Shown: positions 1 to 7,332 of the stretch, piece after piece
Numbering within the stretch: the first letter of the stretch is position 1
Layout: every line of letters starts with the position of its first letter
DNA from: Pelosinus propionicus DSM 13327
GTDB lineage: Bacteria; Bacillota; Negativicutes; DSM-13327
DNA: 40,322 nt
Assembly: GCF_900114615.1 (NCBI RefSeq)
Contig: NZ_FOTS01000045.1
Coordinates: 1-40,322, forward strand
Direction: 5' to 3'
Position numbers and translations under genes: made by a program
Notes under the pieces: generated by a model
The model's database searches: none
What the model saw: the letters and a program-made list of their open reading frames with translations, nothing else
Told to the model about the DNA's origin: nothing

Positions 1-281
1 CTTTCTGGCTGAGAATAAGAAAGATAGAAAAGGAATACCCTGATCTTATTCACTGACCGCAGCCTCGCATAATAAGCATTCATCTGTGAAAGTCATTTTG
101 CTGGATACCTTTCGCCCAGAGACGCAACATCTGTGTTAGCGGTATTTGATGAATAAGGCAGGCGTCAAGCTTTATAAGCAATAACCAAAAGGTTTCGCAA
201 GGAGGATAAGACGTTACCTTTGCTAAATTCTCTTACAAATATTTTAGCATCAAGGGGTTCCTTTACGTGTTGAAAAAATAA
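1..281. other. Left-edge stretch without a recognised gene
   Basis: I see no convincing gene here. Two short open frames run in from the left edge on the plus strand and stop at about 43 and 56; they could be the tail of an upstream gene but are too short to identify. A leftward open frame ending at 165 (last residues RNLLVIAYKA) starts inside the exporter gene on the opposite strand, so I do not call it. A short inverted repeat (TGCTAAA/TTTAGCA, about 222-250) is the only structure noted. Confidence 0.4.
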
Positions 282-327
282 AATAAGTTTTGTAAACAAC
301 GGCGGATTGTTGCTTACAAAACTTATT
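282..327 (+). promoter_or_regulatory. 19-bp inverted repeat in the leader of the YeiH-type exporter
   Basis: The arms AATAAGTTTTGTAAACAAC (282-300) and GTTGCTTACAAAACTTATT (309-327) are complementary except at one position and enclose an 8-nt loop. The element ends 4 nt before the GAGGAGG ribosome binding site of the exporter gene. It could be an operator for a dimeric regulator (LysR-type regulators often accompany yeiH genes) or an RNA hairpin that tunes initiation. No regulator gene is visible next to it within the window. Confidence 0.6.
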
Positions 328-345
328 ATACGAGGAGGAATCAAT

Positions 346-1341
346 ATGGTAAAAAATAATCTTCTCAGCAAAATCATGCCAGGTGTTTTTATCGTTACTA
401 TGATAGCGATTCCAGCCTGGTACCTTGGAACCGCAGTTCCTTTGGTTGGAGGGCCGATTTTTGGAATTCTGTTCGGCATGACACTTGCATTTTTAAAAAG
501 ACCTGCATCTTTGAACTTGGGAATTTCCTTTACGGCTAAAAAAGTCTTACAGTATGCAATTATTTTACTCGGCTTTGAAATGAACTTGTTTCATGTTTTT
601 TCAGTCGGCAGCCAGTCACTGCTTATTATGATTTCAACTATAAGTGCCGCACTGATTACAGCGTGTCTAGTGGGGCGTTATTTACGACTTGAGGAAAATG
701 TAAACATACTCATTGGTGTCGGAACAGCAATTTGCGGCGGATCGGCAATTGCAGCAACTGCTCCTGTCATTGCAGCAACCGATAAAGAAGTTGCTTACTC
801 CATATCTACCATATTCTTATTTAACATCGCTGCAGTGTTTATTTTTCCCTTTCTTGGACATATTTTTAATATGAGCGATATGGGATTTGGAATGTGGGCA
901 GGAACAGCCATCAATGACACGTCTTCTGTAGTAGCTGCCGGCTATTCGTATAGTCAAGCTGCTGGCAGCTTTGCCACCATCGTAAAATTAACCCGTACAC
1001 TAATGATTATACCCATAACAATCGCACTAGCTATACTTGCTTCCCGAAAAGCTGAAAACGCAAGTTCTTTCAGACTTTCTAAGATATTTCCGTGGTTTAT
1101 TTTTGGTTTTGTAGTTGCGTCAATTGTCAGTACCATCGGCTTTCTGCCTTCATCCCTTTGTCTCACTCTTGCCCAAATCGGAAAGTTTTTTATCGTGATG
1201 GCTATGGCTGCAATTGGCTTGAACACTCATTTGAAACAACTGATCAGCAATGGTGTAAAACCGATTTTTCTGGGGTTATCCTGCTGGATTGCTGTAGCTA
1301 TTGTATCCCTTGCGGTACAACATTATCTGCTTATTTGGTAG
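346..1341 (+). CDS. YeiH/TauZ-family (UPF0324) putative anion (sulfate/sulfite) exporter
   Basis: This 331-aa integral membrane protein belongs to the UPF0324 (Cons_hypoth698, COG2855) family, known as YeiH and, in sulfonate degraders, TauZ, a proposed sulfate/sulfite exporter. The family-typical segment is visible about one third in (TAICGGSAIAATAPVIAATD), followed by further conserved motifs (MWAGTAINDTSSVVAAG and IVKLTRTLMIIP). About ten hydrophobic segments span the length. I start at ATG 346 (MVKNN) because GAGGAGG lies 7-8 nt upstream; the longer frame opening at TTG 307 would begin inside the inverted repeat. The gene stands alone and converges on the aldehyde dehydrogenase gene, with a shared hairpin between them. 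Family assignment is firm; the transported anion is not experimentally certain for the family. Confidence 0.88.
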   Translation: MVKNNLLSKIMPGVFIVTMIAIPAWYLGTAVPLVGGPIFGILFGMTLAFLKRPASLNLGISFTAKKVLQYAIILLGFEMNLFHVFSVGSQSLLIMISTISAALITACLVGRYLRLEENVNILIGVGTAICGGSAIAATAPVIAATDKEVAYSISTIFLFNIAAVFIFPFLGHIFNMSDMGFGMWAGTAINDTSSVVAAGYSYSQAAGSFATIVKLTRTLMIIPITIALAILASRKAENASSFRLSKIFPWFIFGFVVASIVSTIGFLPSSLCLTLAQIGKFFIVMAMAAIGLNTHLKQLISNGVKPIFLGLSCWIAVAIVSLAVQHYLLIW

Positions 1342-1418
1342 CAAACTCATTTGCGTTCTTCTTGCACGCGTAAGTATCCTTGATGCCTTCGAATTTAACC
1401 CTTTTCTTACTTCTTTGT

Positions 1419-1481
1419 CCTGCTAATAGAGTAAGAGCCTTTAACGCGAAAAACGTCAAAGGCTCTTACTCTATTAGCAGG
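1419..1481. terminator. Long bidirectional hairpin between convergent genes
   Basis: Arms 1419-1446 and 1454-1481 pair over 28 bp with a single mismatch around a 7-nt A-rich loop. The position between the stops of the exporter (1341, plus) and the aldehyde dehydrogenase (1488, minus) suggests a two-way terminator. There is no strong T-run on either side, so the exceptional stem length presumably does the work. Confidence 0.75.
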
Positions 1482-1487
1482 ATATGC

Positions 1488-2936
1488 TTATTTCACATTT
1501 TGATTATATTGCATATATACCACATGGGTTTGGAGATATTCTTCCAGACCATGTTTTCCATCGGCACCGCCTATGCCCGATTTGCGCCAGCCAGCGTGAA
1601 AACCTTGCATAGCTTCAAAATTTTCCCGATTTACATAGGTTTCACCAAATTTAATCTCTTTGCACGCTCTCATAGCCATATCAATATTTTGCGTATAAAT
1701 AGAAGAAGTTAGTCCAAAGTCTGAATCATTAGCCAGTTCAATGGCTTCATCTAAATCTTTAAATGTAGCGATGGGCAATACAGGACCAAAGGTTTCTTTC
1801 TGCATAATATCAGCACTTTGCTTGCAATTGATAAGTACCGTCGGTTCAAAATAAAAGCCCACTCCTCTGTCTGCCCGCTTACCTCCAACAACTAAGGTAG
1901 CACCATCTTGGACAGCCTTTGCAACAGAAGCTTCTACCTGTTCTAACTGCTGTTTACTGACTAAGGGCCCCATATCAATCGTTTCATCCTCTAGTGGGCT
2001 GCCATACTTAACATTTCTCATCGCAACTGTCATTTTGGCAATAAACTGCTCTGCAACAGACTCATGAACATATACCCTCTCTGCGCAGTTGCAAACCTGC
2101 CCAGTATTAATAATGCGGGAAGCGCATATAGATTTCACTGCCAGATCAAGATCTGCATCCGCCATTACAATAGCAGGAGCTTTTCCCCCTAACTCTAAGG
2201 AGACCTTTGTCACATTTTCTGCCGCAGCTCTCATAATTTTAATTCCACCCTCTACACTTCCCGTAAAGCTTACCATACCAACTTTAGGATGACCAGCAAT
2301 TGCATTGCCCACCACAGAACCAGCACCAGATACCAAATTGAAAACACCTTTCGGCAAGGATGTCTTTGCCACAATCTTGGCAAATTCAAAGGCATTATTA
2401 GGCGTTTCGCTGCTGGGCTTAATGACAATCGTATTTCCTGTGACTAAAGCAGGTGCCAATTTGCGAGCAATTAAAAAAAAGGGGAAATTCCAAGGCAGGA
2501 TTCCACCAATAACACCGATTGGTAATTTAAATAAAAATATATTTTCATTAGGGCGATCACTTTCAATGATCTCCCCTTCATAACGCCTGGCAAATTCGGC
2601 CATGTAATCCATATAATCAGCCGTGAAGTTAGCTTCCACTCTGGCAAGGGGCAATATTTTACCTTGTTCTTCAGCTATTACACGGGCAATTTCTTCTGAT
2701 TTTTCTCGTATACCTTGAGCAATTTCTTTTAAATAACCAGCACGTACAATCGCCGGAAGCTTCGCCCAAGATTTTTGAGCTTGTTCAGCCGCTTTTACAG
2801 CAGTTTCAACATCCTCCCTAGTTCCCGCAGGGATTTCAGAAACAATAGCTTCAGTGGCTGGATTGATGACCGATATCATTTTTCTTGACTCATTAGCAAT
2901 AAATTCACCATTAATGAACATCTGATAACTTTTCAT
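1488..2936 (-). CDS. aldA: AldA-type NAD-dependent aldehyde dehydrogenase (lactaldehyde/glycolaldehyde type)
   Basis: This 482-aa cytoplasmic enzyme oxidises an aldehyde to the acid with NAD. All ALDH catalytic features are present: Asn150 in ILPWNFPFF, Glu248 in LELGGKAP and nucleophile Cys282 in GQVCNCAERV. The stretches YMAEFARRYEGEIIESDRP, FGETYVNRENFEAMQGFHAG and the C-terminal GIGGADGKHGLEEYLQTHVV closely match Escherichia coli AldA as I remember it, so lactaldehyde or glycolaldehyde dehydrogenase is the best call. The start is ATG 2936, preceded by AGGAGGC at good spacing. It lies downstream of the glycyl-radical operon in the same direction, but a terminator and ~245 bp separate them, so it probably has its own promoter. 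It could process an aldehyde arising from the radical enzyme's pathway; that link is inference. Confidence 0.9.
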   Translation of the reverse strand: MKSYQMFINGEFIANESRKMISVINPATEAIVSEIPAGTREDVETAVKAAEQAQKSWAKLPAIVRAGYLKEIAQGIREKSEEIARVIAEEQGKILPLARVEANFTADYMDYMAEFARRYEGEIIESDRPNENIFLFKLPIGVIGGILPWNFPFFLIARKLAPALVTGNTIVIKPSSETPNNAFEFAKIVAKTSLPKGVFNLVSGAGSVVGNAIAGHPKVGMVSFTGSVEGGIKIMRAAAENVTKVSLELGGKAPAIVMADADLDLAVKSICASRIINTGQVCNCAERVYVHESVAEQFIAKMTVAMRNVKYGSPLEDETIDMGPLVSKQQLEQVEASVAKAVQDGATLVVGGKRADRGVGFYFEPTVLINCKQSADIMQKETFGPVLPIATFKDLDEAIELANDSDFGLTSSIYTQNIDMAMRACKEIKFGETYVNRENFEAMQGFHAGWRKSGIGGADGKHGLEEYLQTHVVYMQYNQNVK

Positions 2937-3183
2937 TTTAATTCCGCCTCCTACTTTTTACTGTAATCTAAACCAAGCATCTTAGCCTATAAAGATATTC
3001 TCCTGCCCTCTTACCATCTTTCACACGGCTCTACAAGCAGTCATCTTTACTCTACTATTTTCTCTATCAAAATCTTATCTCCTTTCCCAATTTTAGGATT
3101 AGCAAGAAATCACCATAATTTGGATGAATTCTTACTGGTATCATCCCAGAAGATATAACTCATAAGGATGATTCTGCGCACAA

Positions 3184-3225
3184 AAGAGACTGTCTCCCAT
3201 GCTTTTGCATGTAAGACAGTCTCTT
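3184..3225 (-). terminator. Terminator of the glycyl-radical operon
   Basis: Outer arms AAGAGACTGTCT (3184-3195) and AGACAGTCTCTT (3214-3225) pair perfectly, and an inner CATGC/GCATG stem (3198-3202/3207-3211) closes a TTTT loop. On the minus strand the hairpin starts right after the stop codon of the glycyl-radical enzyme gene and is followed by TTTTG. The remaining gap to the aldA start (2937-3183) holds no gene I can support. Confidence 0.8.
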
Positions 3226-3226
3226 C

Positions 3227-5602
3227 TCAATGAAATCCCTGTTCCGTTCGTTCTATGATTTCATCTTGCAGTTCTTTACTCAAGTTATGAAAATGATCGC
3301 TATAGCCAGCTACACGTACAATTAGATCCTTGTAGTCTTCAGGGCGCTTTTGCGCATCCAATAATGTTTTCGAATCAATTACATTAAATTGAATATGATG
3401 TCCGTCTAAATTAAAATAGGTACGAACTAAAGATACCATATTTTCTAAGCCTTGGTCACCAGTGACAACAGAAGGGGTAAATTTCTGATTCAGCAACGTT
3501 CCTCCCGTCTTAATGTGATCCATTTTGGAAGCGGATTTAATAACAGCTGTAGGTCCCTTTCTATCCGCACCTTTTTCAGGAGATATTCCTTCCGATAGAG
3601 GCTTATAGGCTTTTCTCCCATTAGGACTCGCCCCCATCACCGAACCGAAATATACATGACAGGTAGTAGGCAGCATATCAATGCCGTAAACCCCACCCTT
3701 TCGGGTCTTCCTTCCCACAACTTCATTATGAAAAGCATTAAATCCCTCTACCATAATATCATCAGCATAATCATCATCGTTGCCGTATTTAGGAGTTCGA
3801 TTTGCAACTAGGTTATGAATGGTATCATGACCTATAAAATCATCTTCTAAAGCCTTTAGCAATTCTTTAATCGTGAAACGTTTCTGGTCAAAAACATTGT
3901 ATTTAATAGCTGACAGACAATCTGTGAGCGTGCCAATACCCACACCTTGTATATAATTGGTATTATAAAGCGCTCCACCTGCATTATAATCTTTGCCGCT
4001 GGCAATACATCCACTGGTTATAATGGATAAGAAAGGTACAGGCATATGCTTCGCATACAAATGCTCAATAATGTGGTTGCCCGTAACCTTCACATTGATG
4101 AAATAGTGAAGCTGTTTTTTAAAGGCTTTAAATAGATCTTCATAGGTTTTAAAATCCTCACCATAACCAGTTTTTAGCCCCAGCTGCTTTTTTCCGATGG
4201 GATCAAAACCGTTATTAAGAGTTAATTCTAGTATTTTAGGCAGATTAAAATATCCCGTCAAAATGTAGGCTTCCTTACCGAAAGCACCTGTTTCCACGCA
4301 GCCGCTGGATCCACCTTGCCGCGCATCAACAATATTTTTGCCTGCTCTTAAGAGTTCTTCTACAATCGCTTCTGTGTTATAAAAGGCTGGCTGCCCCCAA
4401 CCCTTGCGGGATATTTCACAAGCTTTCTTGATAAAATTATGAGGCGACTTTTTGCTAATTTGAACATTAGAACTAGGCTGCAATAGTCGCATCTCATCCA
4501 TGGTTTCCAATATTAAATAGGATACTTCATTGACACCATCTGATCCATCATCCTTTACACCGCCAGTGTTAAGATTTGCAAAATCCGTATAAGTACTGCT
4601 TTCCTTTAAGGTAATGCCGACTTTAGGAGGCGCAGGCTGATTGTTAAACTTTACCCATAAACATTGCAGCAATTCTTTGGCTTTTTCCCTCGTGAGAGTT
4701 CCATCCTCTATACCTTTTTTGTAAAAAGGATATAAATGCTGATCCAACCGTCCAGGACTTAACGCATCCCAAGGATTGATTTCTGTCGTAACGCCAATGT
4801 GTACAAACCAGTACATTTGAATCGCTTGGGCAAAGGTCTCTGGTTTATGAGCGGGTACAACCTGGCAATTTGCTGCAATTTCCAGCAGATCCGCCTTTTT
4901 GTTTGGATCTGTCTCATTTTGCGCCATGTCTTTAGCATATTGAGCGTATCGCTTTCCATAAATTACAATAGCATCACAACATAGTGCCATTGCTTCCAGC
5001 TGATTTTTCTTCTCATACGCCTGAGAATCTTCCAAGAAATCAAGAGACTTTATCTGCTCTTGAATTTCAGCCTTAGAATCTAAAAAGCCTTTCGTATACA
5101 TTTTTCCATCTGCTACTGTATGTCCAGGGCCTCTTTGTTCCATAAATTCTGTGAAAATACCACTTTCATAACAATCTACCCATTCCGCAGACATTTGCGC
5201 TAAGATATTTTTGCGCATAGATCGATCTTCCCAAAAGGGTATAATTTTTTCCCTCTGTAATTTTTTTGCTGCTTCATCTACCTTAAAGAAAATTTTATCT
5301 CTTTGATCCATAACTTCAAGGTCTTCTTCTGTATGGCAACAAAGTTCTGGAAAGCTAGGTGCATATTGAGGCTGTTCGCCTTTCTCGCCAACAATGAGTT
5401 CTCCGTCATTAATGCACAGCGTTTTATTCTCCATAATGTGCTGAAAGGTAAGAGCGCGCAATATGGGTGTTTCCACCTTTCCTAAATGTTTTTCATACGC
5501 CTCGGTAACCAAACGCGCTCTTTCAATAGACAAATGGGGCTCTACCGTTAAGCTCTGATTCCTAAGTTTTCGAATTCTTTCATTCATACCTCTTTGTTCC
5601 AC
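3227..5602 (-). CDS. hypD: Glycyl-radical enzyme, probable trans-4-hydroxy-L-proline dehydratase (HypD-like)
   Basis: This 791-aa oxygen-sensitive enzyme carries the glycyl-radical motif VRVAGYSDHF near the C-terminus (Gly766) and the active-site Cys435/Glu437 in SGCVETG. The residues described for Clostridioides difficile HypD (Phe152, His160, Asp278, Ser334, Asp339, Phe340, Cys434, Glu436, Gly765) all appear here shifted by exactly one: Phe153, His161 (EQRGPGHTV), Asp279 (NPWDALSPGRLD), Ser335 and Asp340-Phe341 (ESSTYTDFAN). That argues for hydroxyproline dehydration to pyrroline-5-carboxylate rather than diol, glycerol, choline or sulfonate lysis. The start is GTG 5602, because GGAGGG sits 6 nt upstream, inside the last codons of the activase gene; ATG 5587 has no usable site. 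The activase gene stops 3 nt upstream. No proC lies nearby, which leaves the substrate assignment short of certain. Confidence 0.82.
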   Translation of the reverse strand: MEQRGMNERIRKLRNQSLTVEPHLSIERARLVTEAYEKHLGKVETPILRALTFQHIMENKTLCINDGELIVGEKGEQPQYAPSFPELCCHTEEDLEVMDQRDKIFFKVDEAAKKLQREKIIPFWEDRSMRKNILAQMSAEWVDCYESGIFTEFMEQRGPGHTVADGKMYTKGFLDSKAEIQEQIKSLDFLEDSQAYEKKNQLEAMALCCDAIVIYGKRYAQYAKDMAQNETDPNKKADLLEIAANCQVVPAHKPETFAQAIQMYWFVHIGVTTEINPWDALSPGRLDQHLYPFYKKGIEDGTLTREKAKELLQCLWVKFNNQPAPPKVGITLKESSTYTDFANLNTGGVKDDGSDGVNEVSYLILETMDEMRLLQPSSNVQISKKSPHNFIKKACEISRKGWGQPAFYNTEAIVEELLRAGKNIVDARQGGSSGCVETGAFGKEAYILTGYFNLPKILELTLNNGFDPIGKKQLGLKTGYGEDFKTYEDLFKAFKKQLHYFINVKVTGNHIIEHLYAKHMPVPFLSIITSGCIASGKDYNAGGALYNTNYIQGVGIGTLTDCLSAIKYNVFDQKRFTIKELLKALEDDFIGHDTIHNLVANRTPKYGNDDDYADDIMVEGFNAFHNEVVGRKTRKGGVYGIDMLPTTCHVYFGSVMGASPNGRKAYKPLSEGISPEKGADRKGPTAVIKSASKMDHIKTGGTLLNQKFTPSVVTGDQGLENMVSLVRTYFNLDGHHIQFNVIDSKTLLDAQKRPEDYKDLIVRVAGYSDHFHNLSKELQDEIIERTEQGFH

Positions 5603-5605
5603 AAT

Positions 5606-6502
5606 TTACCCTCCAATCTGCACTTTATAATTTGCTTGCTTAAACATGGACCTGATCTCTTCCAACCTCAAATCTGTAGGCCTTTCTAATACCGGTAACG
5701 GACAGTTGAGCTTTTTATACTTTCCCTGCCCCATATGGTGATAAGGCAATAGGTTGATGGAATGTATATTAAGATCGGCAATAAAGTCAATGATATCCTG
5801 AATCTGTTCATTCTTAGTATTGATTCCCTCAATAAGCGGCAGCCGTAATTGAATGACGGCATCATGATTAGACAACAGTTTTAGATTCTCTAATATTAAA
5901 GCATTATCCCGTCCAGTGTAATGTTCGTGTTCACCAGAGTCCATAAGCTTAATATCATATAAGAATACATCAACATATTTTATAATCCGCAGAAAATTAT
6001 CACTAGGCGCATAGCCGCAAGTATCGATGGCAACCGTGATGCCTTGTTCTTTACATGCTTTCACCAGCTCCTCAATAAAGTCGATTTGAATCATCACTTC
6101 GCCGCCCGATAAGGTCACCCCACCGCCTGATTGTTCATAAAAAGGTTTATCTTTATGAATTTCTTGCATTACATCTTGTACTGTGTATTCTTTTCCAGCT
6201 ATTTCTCTAGCATTGTTACAGCAATAATCTATACACATTTCACAAGCGTTACATTTTTCGGCATCATAAAACAGCTGATGATTCTTCTGCCAGACAGCTT
6301 GCTGACTGCAATGCTTTTCACATTCCCCGCACTGCGTACAGCGATCTCTATCAATTAAGATTTCCGCCTGGTAACTCTGACTTTCTGGATTATGACACCA
6401 TTGACAGGCTAGGGGACATCCTTTGAAAAATATGGTAGTGCGAATACCAGGACCGTCATGTACAGAAAATTTTTGAATATTAAATAATACTGCTTTTCTC
6501 AT
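5606..6502 (-). CDS. Glycyl-radical enzyme activating enzyme (radical SAM)
   Basis: This 298-aa activase installs the glycyl radical on the enzyme encoded just downstream, using SAM and a 4Fe-4S cluster. The radical-SAM cysteines are Cys29, Cys33 and Cys36 (GCPLACQWCHNPE). A ferredoxin-like insert with two further 4Fe-4S sites follows (Cys55/58/61/65 and Cys84/87/90/94), typical of activases for dehydratase-type glycyl-radical enzymes. The glycine-rich SAM motif is GGGVTLSGGEV. Its last codons form the ribosome binding site of the glycyl-radical enzyme gene (3-nt gap), so the two are translationally linked. The order regulator, activase, enzyme puts the activase first in the pair. The call is confident; the partner is inferred from adjacency. 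Confidence 0.93.
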   Translation of the reverse strand: MRKAVLFNIQKFSVHDGPGIRTTIFFKGCPLACQWCHNPESQSYQAEILIDRDRCTQCGECEKHCSQQAVWQKNHQLFYDAEKCNACEMCIDYCCNNAREIAGKEYTVQDVMQEIHKDKPFYEQSGGGVTLSGGEVMIQIDFIEELVKACKEQGITVAIDTCGYAPSDNFLRIIKYVDVFLYDIKLMDSGEHEHYTGRDNALILENLKLLSNHDAVIQLRLPLIEGINTKNEQIQDIIDFIADLNIHSINLLPYHHMGQGKYKKLNCPLPVLERPTDLRLEEIRSMFKQANYKVQIGG

Positions 6503-6531
6503 GTAATCACCTCAACCTATATAAATAGGTT

Positions 6532-7092
6532 TTACATTTTAAAAGGATTAGGAGAACTAACGACTAGCATCCTTACCATTTTACTTGTATAATTCGCCCA
6601 ATTATGCACCGTAGAGGAATTGTAATGGGCTGAGTCTCCAGGAAATACTTCGATTTGCTCGTTATTGATAAAAAGAGTTAAAATTCCCTCTAAAACATAA
6701 ATAAACTCTTCTCCCTCATGGGCATACTGACTTATATCTTCCTCACTGTTGATTGGCAATAATTCTACTAATCGAGGCAGCAAGGTTTTATCAGGTGCAC
6801 CATTCGTCAAGTGATAATGAATAAATCGAGAATTCACCACTTGGAATACTTCCTTCTCATAGCTTCGCAAAACATAGCTTTCTTTTTTTGTGGGACTCGC
6901 AAAAAAATAGGCTAGATCAACCCCCAGAACCTGGGCAATTTTTTGCAGTGAATCCGTTGCAATATTGGTCAGTCCACGCTCTAACTGAGATAAAAGACCC
7001 GTAGAAAGAGAGGTTTTTTCACTAACATCCTTTAACGTCATCTTTTTCTGAGTTCGCAATTCTTTTACTTTTTTCCCAATATCTTTATTCAT
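6532..7092 (-). CDS. XRE-family regulator with C-terminal cupin sensor domain
   Basis: This 186-aa protein has an N-terminal helix-turn-helix of the XRE type (about residues 4-60, with TLKDVSEKTSLSTGLLSQLE as the recognition region) and a C-terminal cupin_2 domain (about 105-182, HEGEEFIYVLEG and PGDSAHYNSSTVHNW). Such HTH-cupin proteins bind a small metabolite in the cupin barrel; PuuR is a known relative. It is the first gene of the operon, 29 nt ahead of the activase, so it probably controls the glycyl-radical operon and itself in response to the substrate. The -10 element of its promoter overlaps a perfect inverted repeat (7135-7154), consistent with autoregulation. The ligand cannot be read from sequence. 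Confidence 0.88.
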   Translation of the reverse strand: MNKDIGKKVKELRTQKKMTLKDVSEKTSLSTGLLSQLERGLTNIATDSLQKIAQVLGVDLAYFFASPTKKESYVLRSYEKEVFQVVNSRFIHYHLTNGAPDKTLLPRLVELLPINSEEDISQYAHEGEEFIYVLEGILTLFINNEQIEVFPGDSAHYNSSTVHNWANYTSKMVRMLVVSSPNPFKM

Positions 7093-7134
7093 ATTTATGC
7101 CTGCTCTTTCTTGTTTTTGAGTTTGTAAAAAATA

Positions 7135-7180
7135 AGTATTCTTTTAGGAATACTATATATCAATACATTTTGTTTTTCAA
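7135..7180 (-). promoter_or_regulatory. Sigma-A-type promoter with overlapping operator, upstream of the XRE-cupin operon
   Basis: On the minus strand TTGAAA (7175-7180) is followed after 17 nt by TATAGT (7152-7157). The inverted repeat AGTATTC-6nt-GAATACT (7135-7141/7148-7154) covers the end of the -10 and the likely start site. Single AAGTATT half-sites recur at 7179-7185 and 7229-7235. The layout fits repression by the HTH-cupin protein encoded immediately downstream. Confidence 0.7.
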
Positions 7181-7189
7181 GTATTTTTT

Positions 7190-7285
7190 CATTAAAATGA
7201 ATTTACTTTTACCAAAATGAATATTTTTAAGTATTTATTAGTTTTGCAGAGATTATTCGCCATAAAATTCATTAAAATGAACTTA
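7190..7285. repeat. Short direct repeats (AAAATGAA) upstream of the glycyl-radical operon
   Basis: CATTAAAATGAATTTA (7190-7205), ACCAAAATGAAT (7211-7222) and CATTAAAATGAACTTA (7270-7285) repeat the core AAAATGAA in the same orientation, between the histidine kinase stop and the operon promoter. They may be regulator binding sites, but the region is very AT-rich and chance cannot be excluded. Confidence 0.3.
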
Positions 7286-7291
7286 AAAGGC

Positions 7292-7332
7292 AAAAAAAAA
7301 AAAGATTTCAACCTAAACGGCTCAAATCTTTT
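7292..7332 (-). terminator. Intrinsic terminator of the histidine kinase gene
   Basis: AAAGATTT (7301-7308) pairs with AAATCTTT (7324-7331); on the minus strand the stem is followed by an uninterrupted run of T (7292-7300). The hairpin includes the stop codon of the kinase gene (7322-7324). The stem is AT-rich, but the T-run is strong. Confidence 0.65.

Noticed and set aside
165-479. Leftward open frame ending in RNLLVIAYKA at the left edge
   Set aside because: Its 5' half is antisense to the exporter gene and it has no ribosome site; no family recognised.
3061-3120. Sigma-54 promoter for aldA (TGGTGATTTCTTGCT on the minus strand)
   Set aside because: The GG and GC elements are one base too close and the -24 box is poor.
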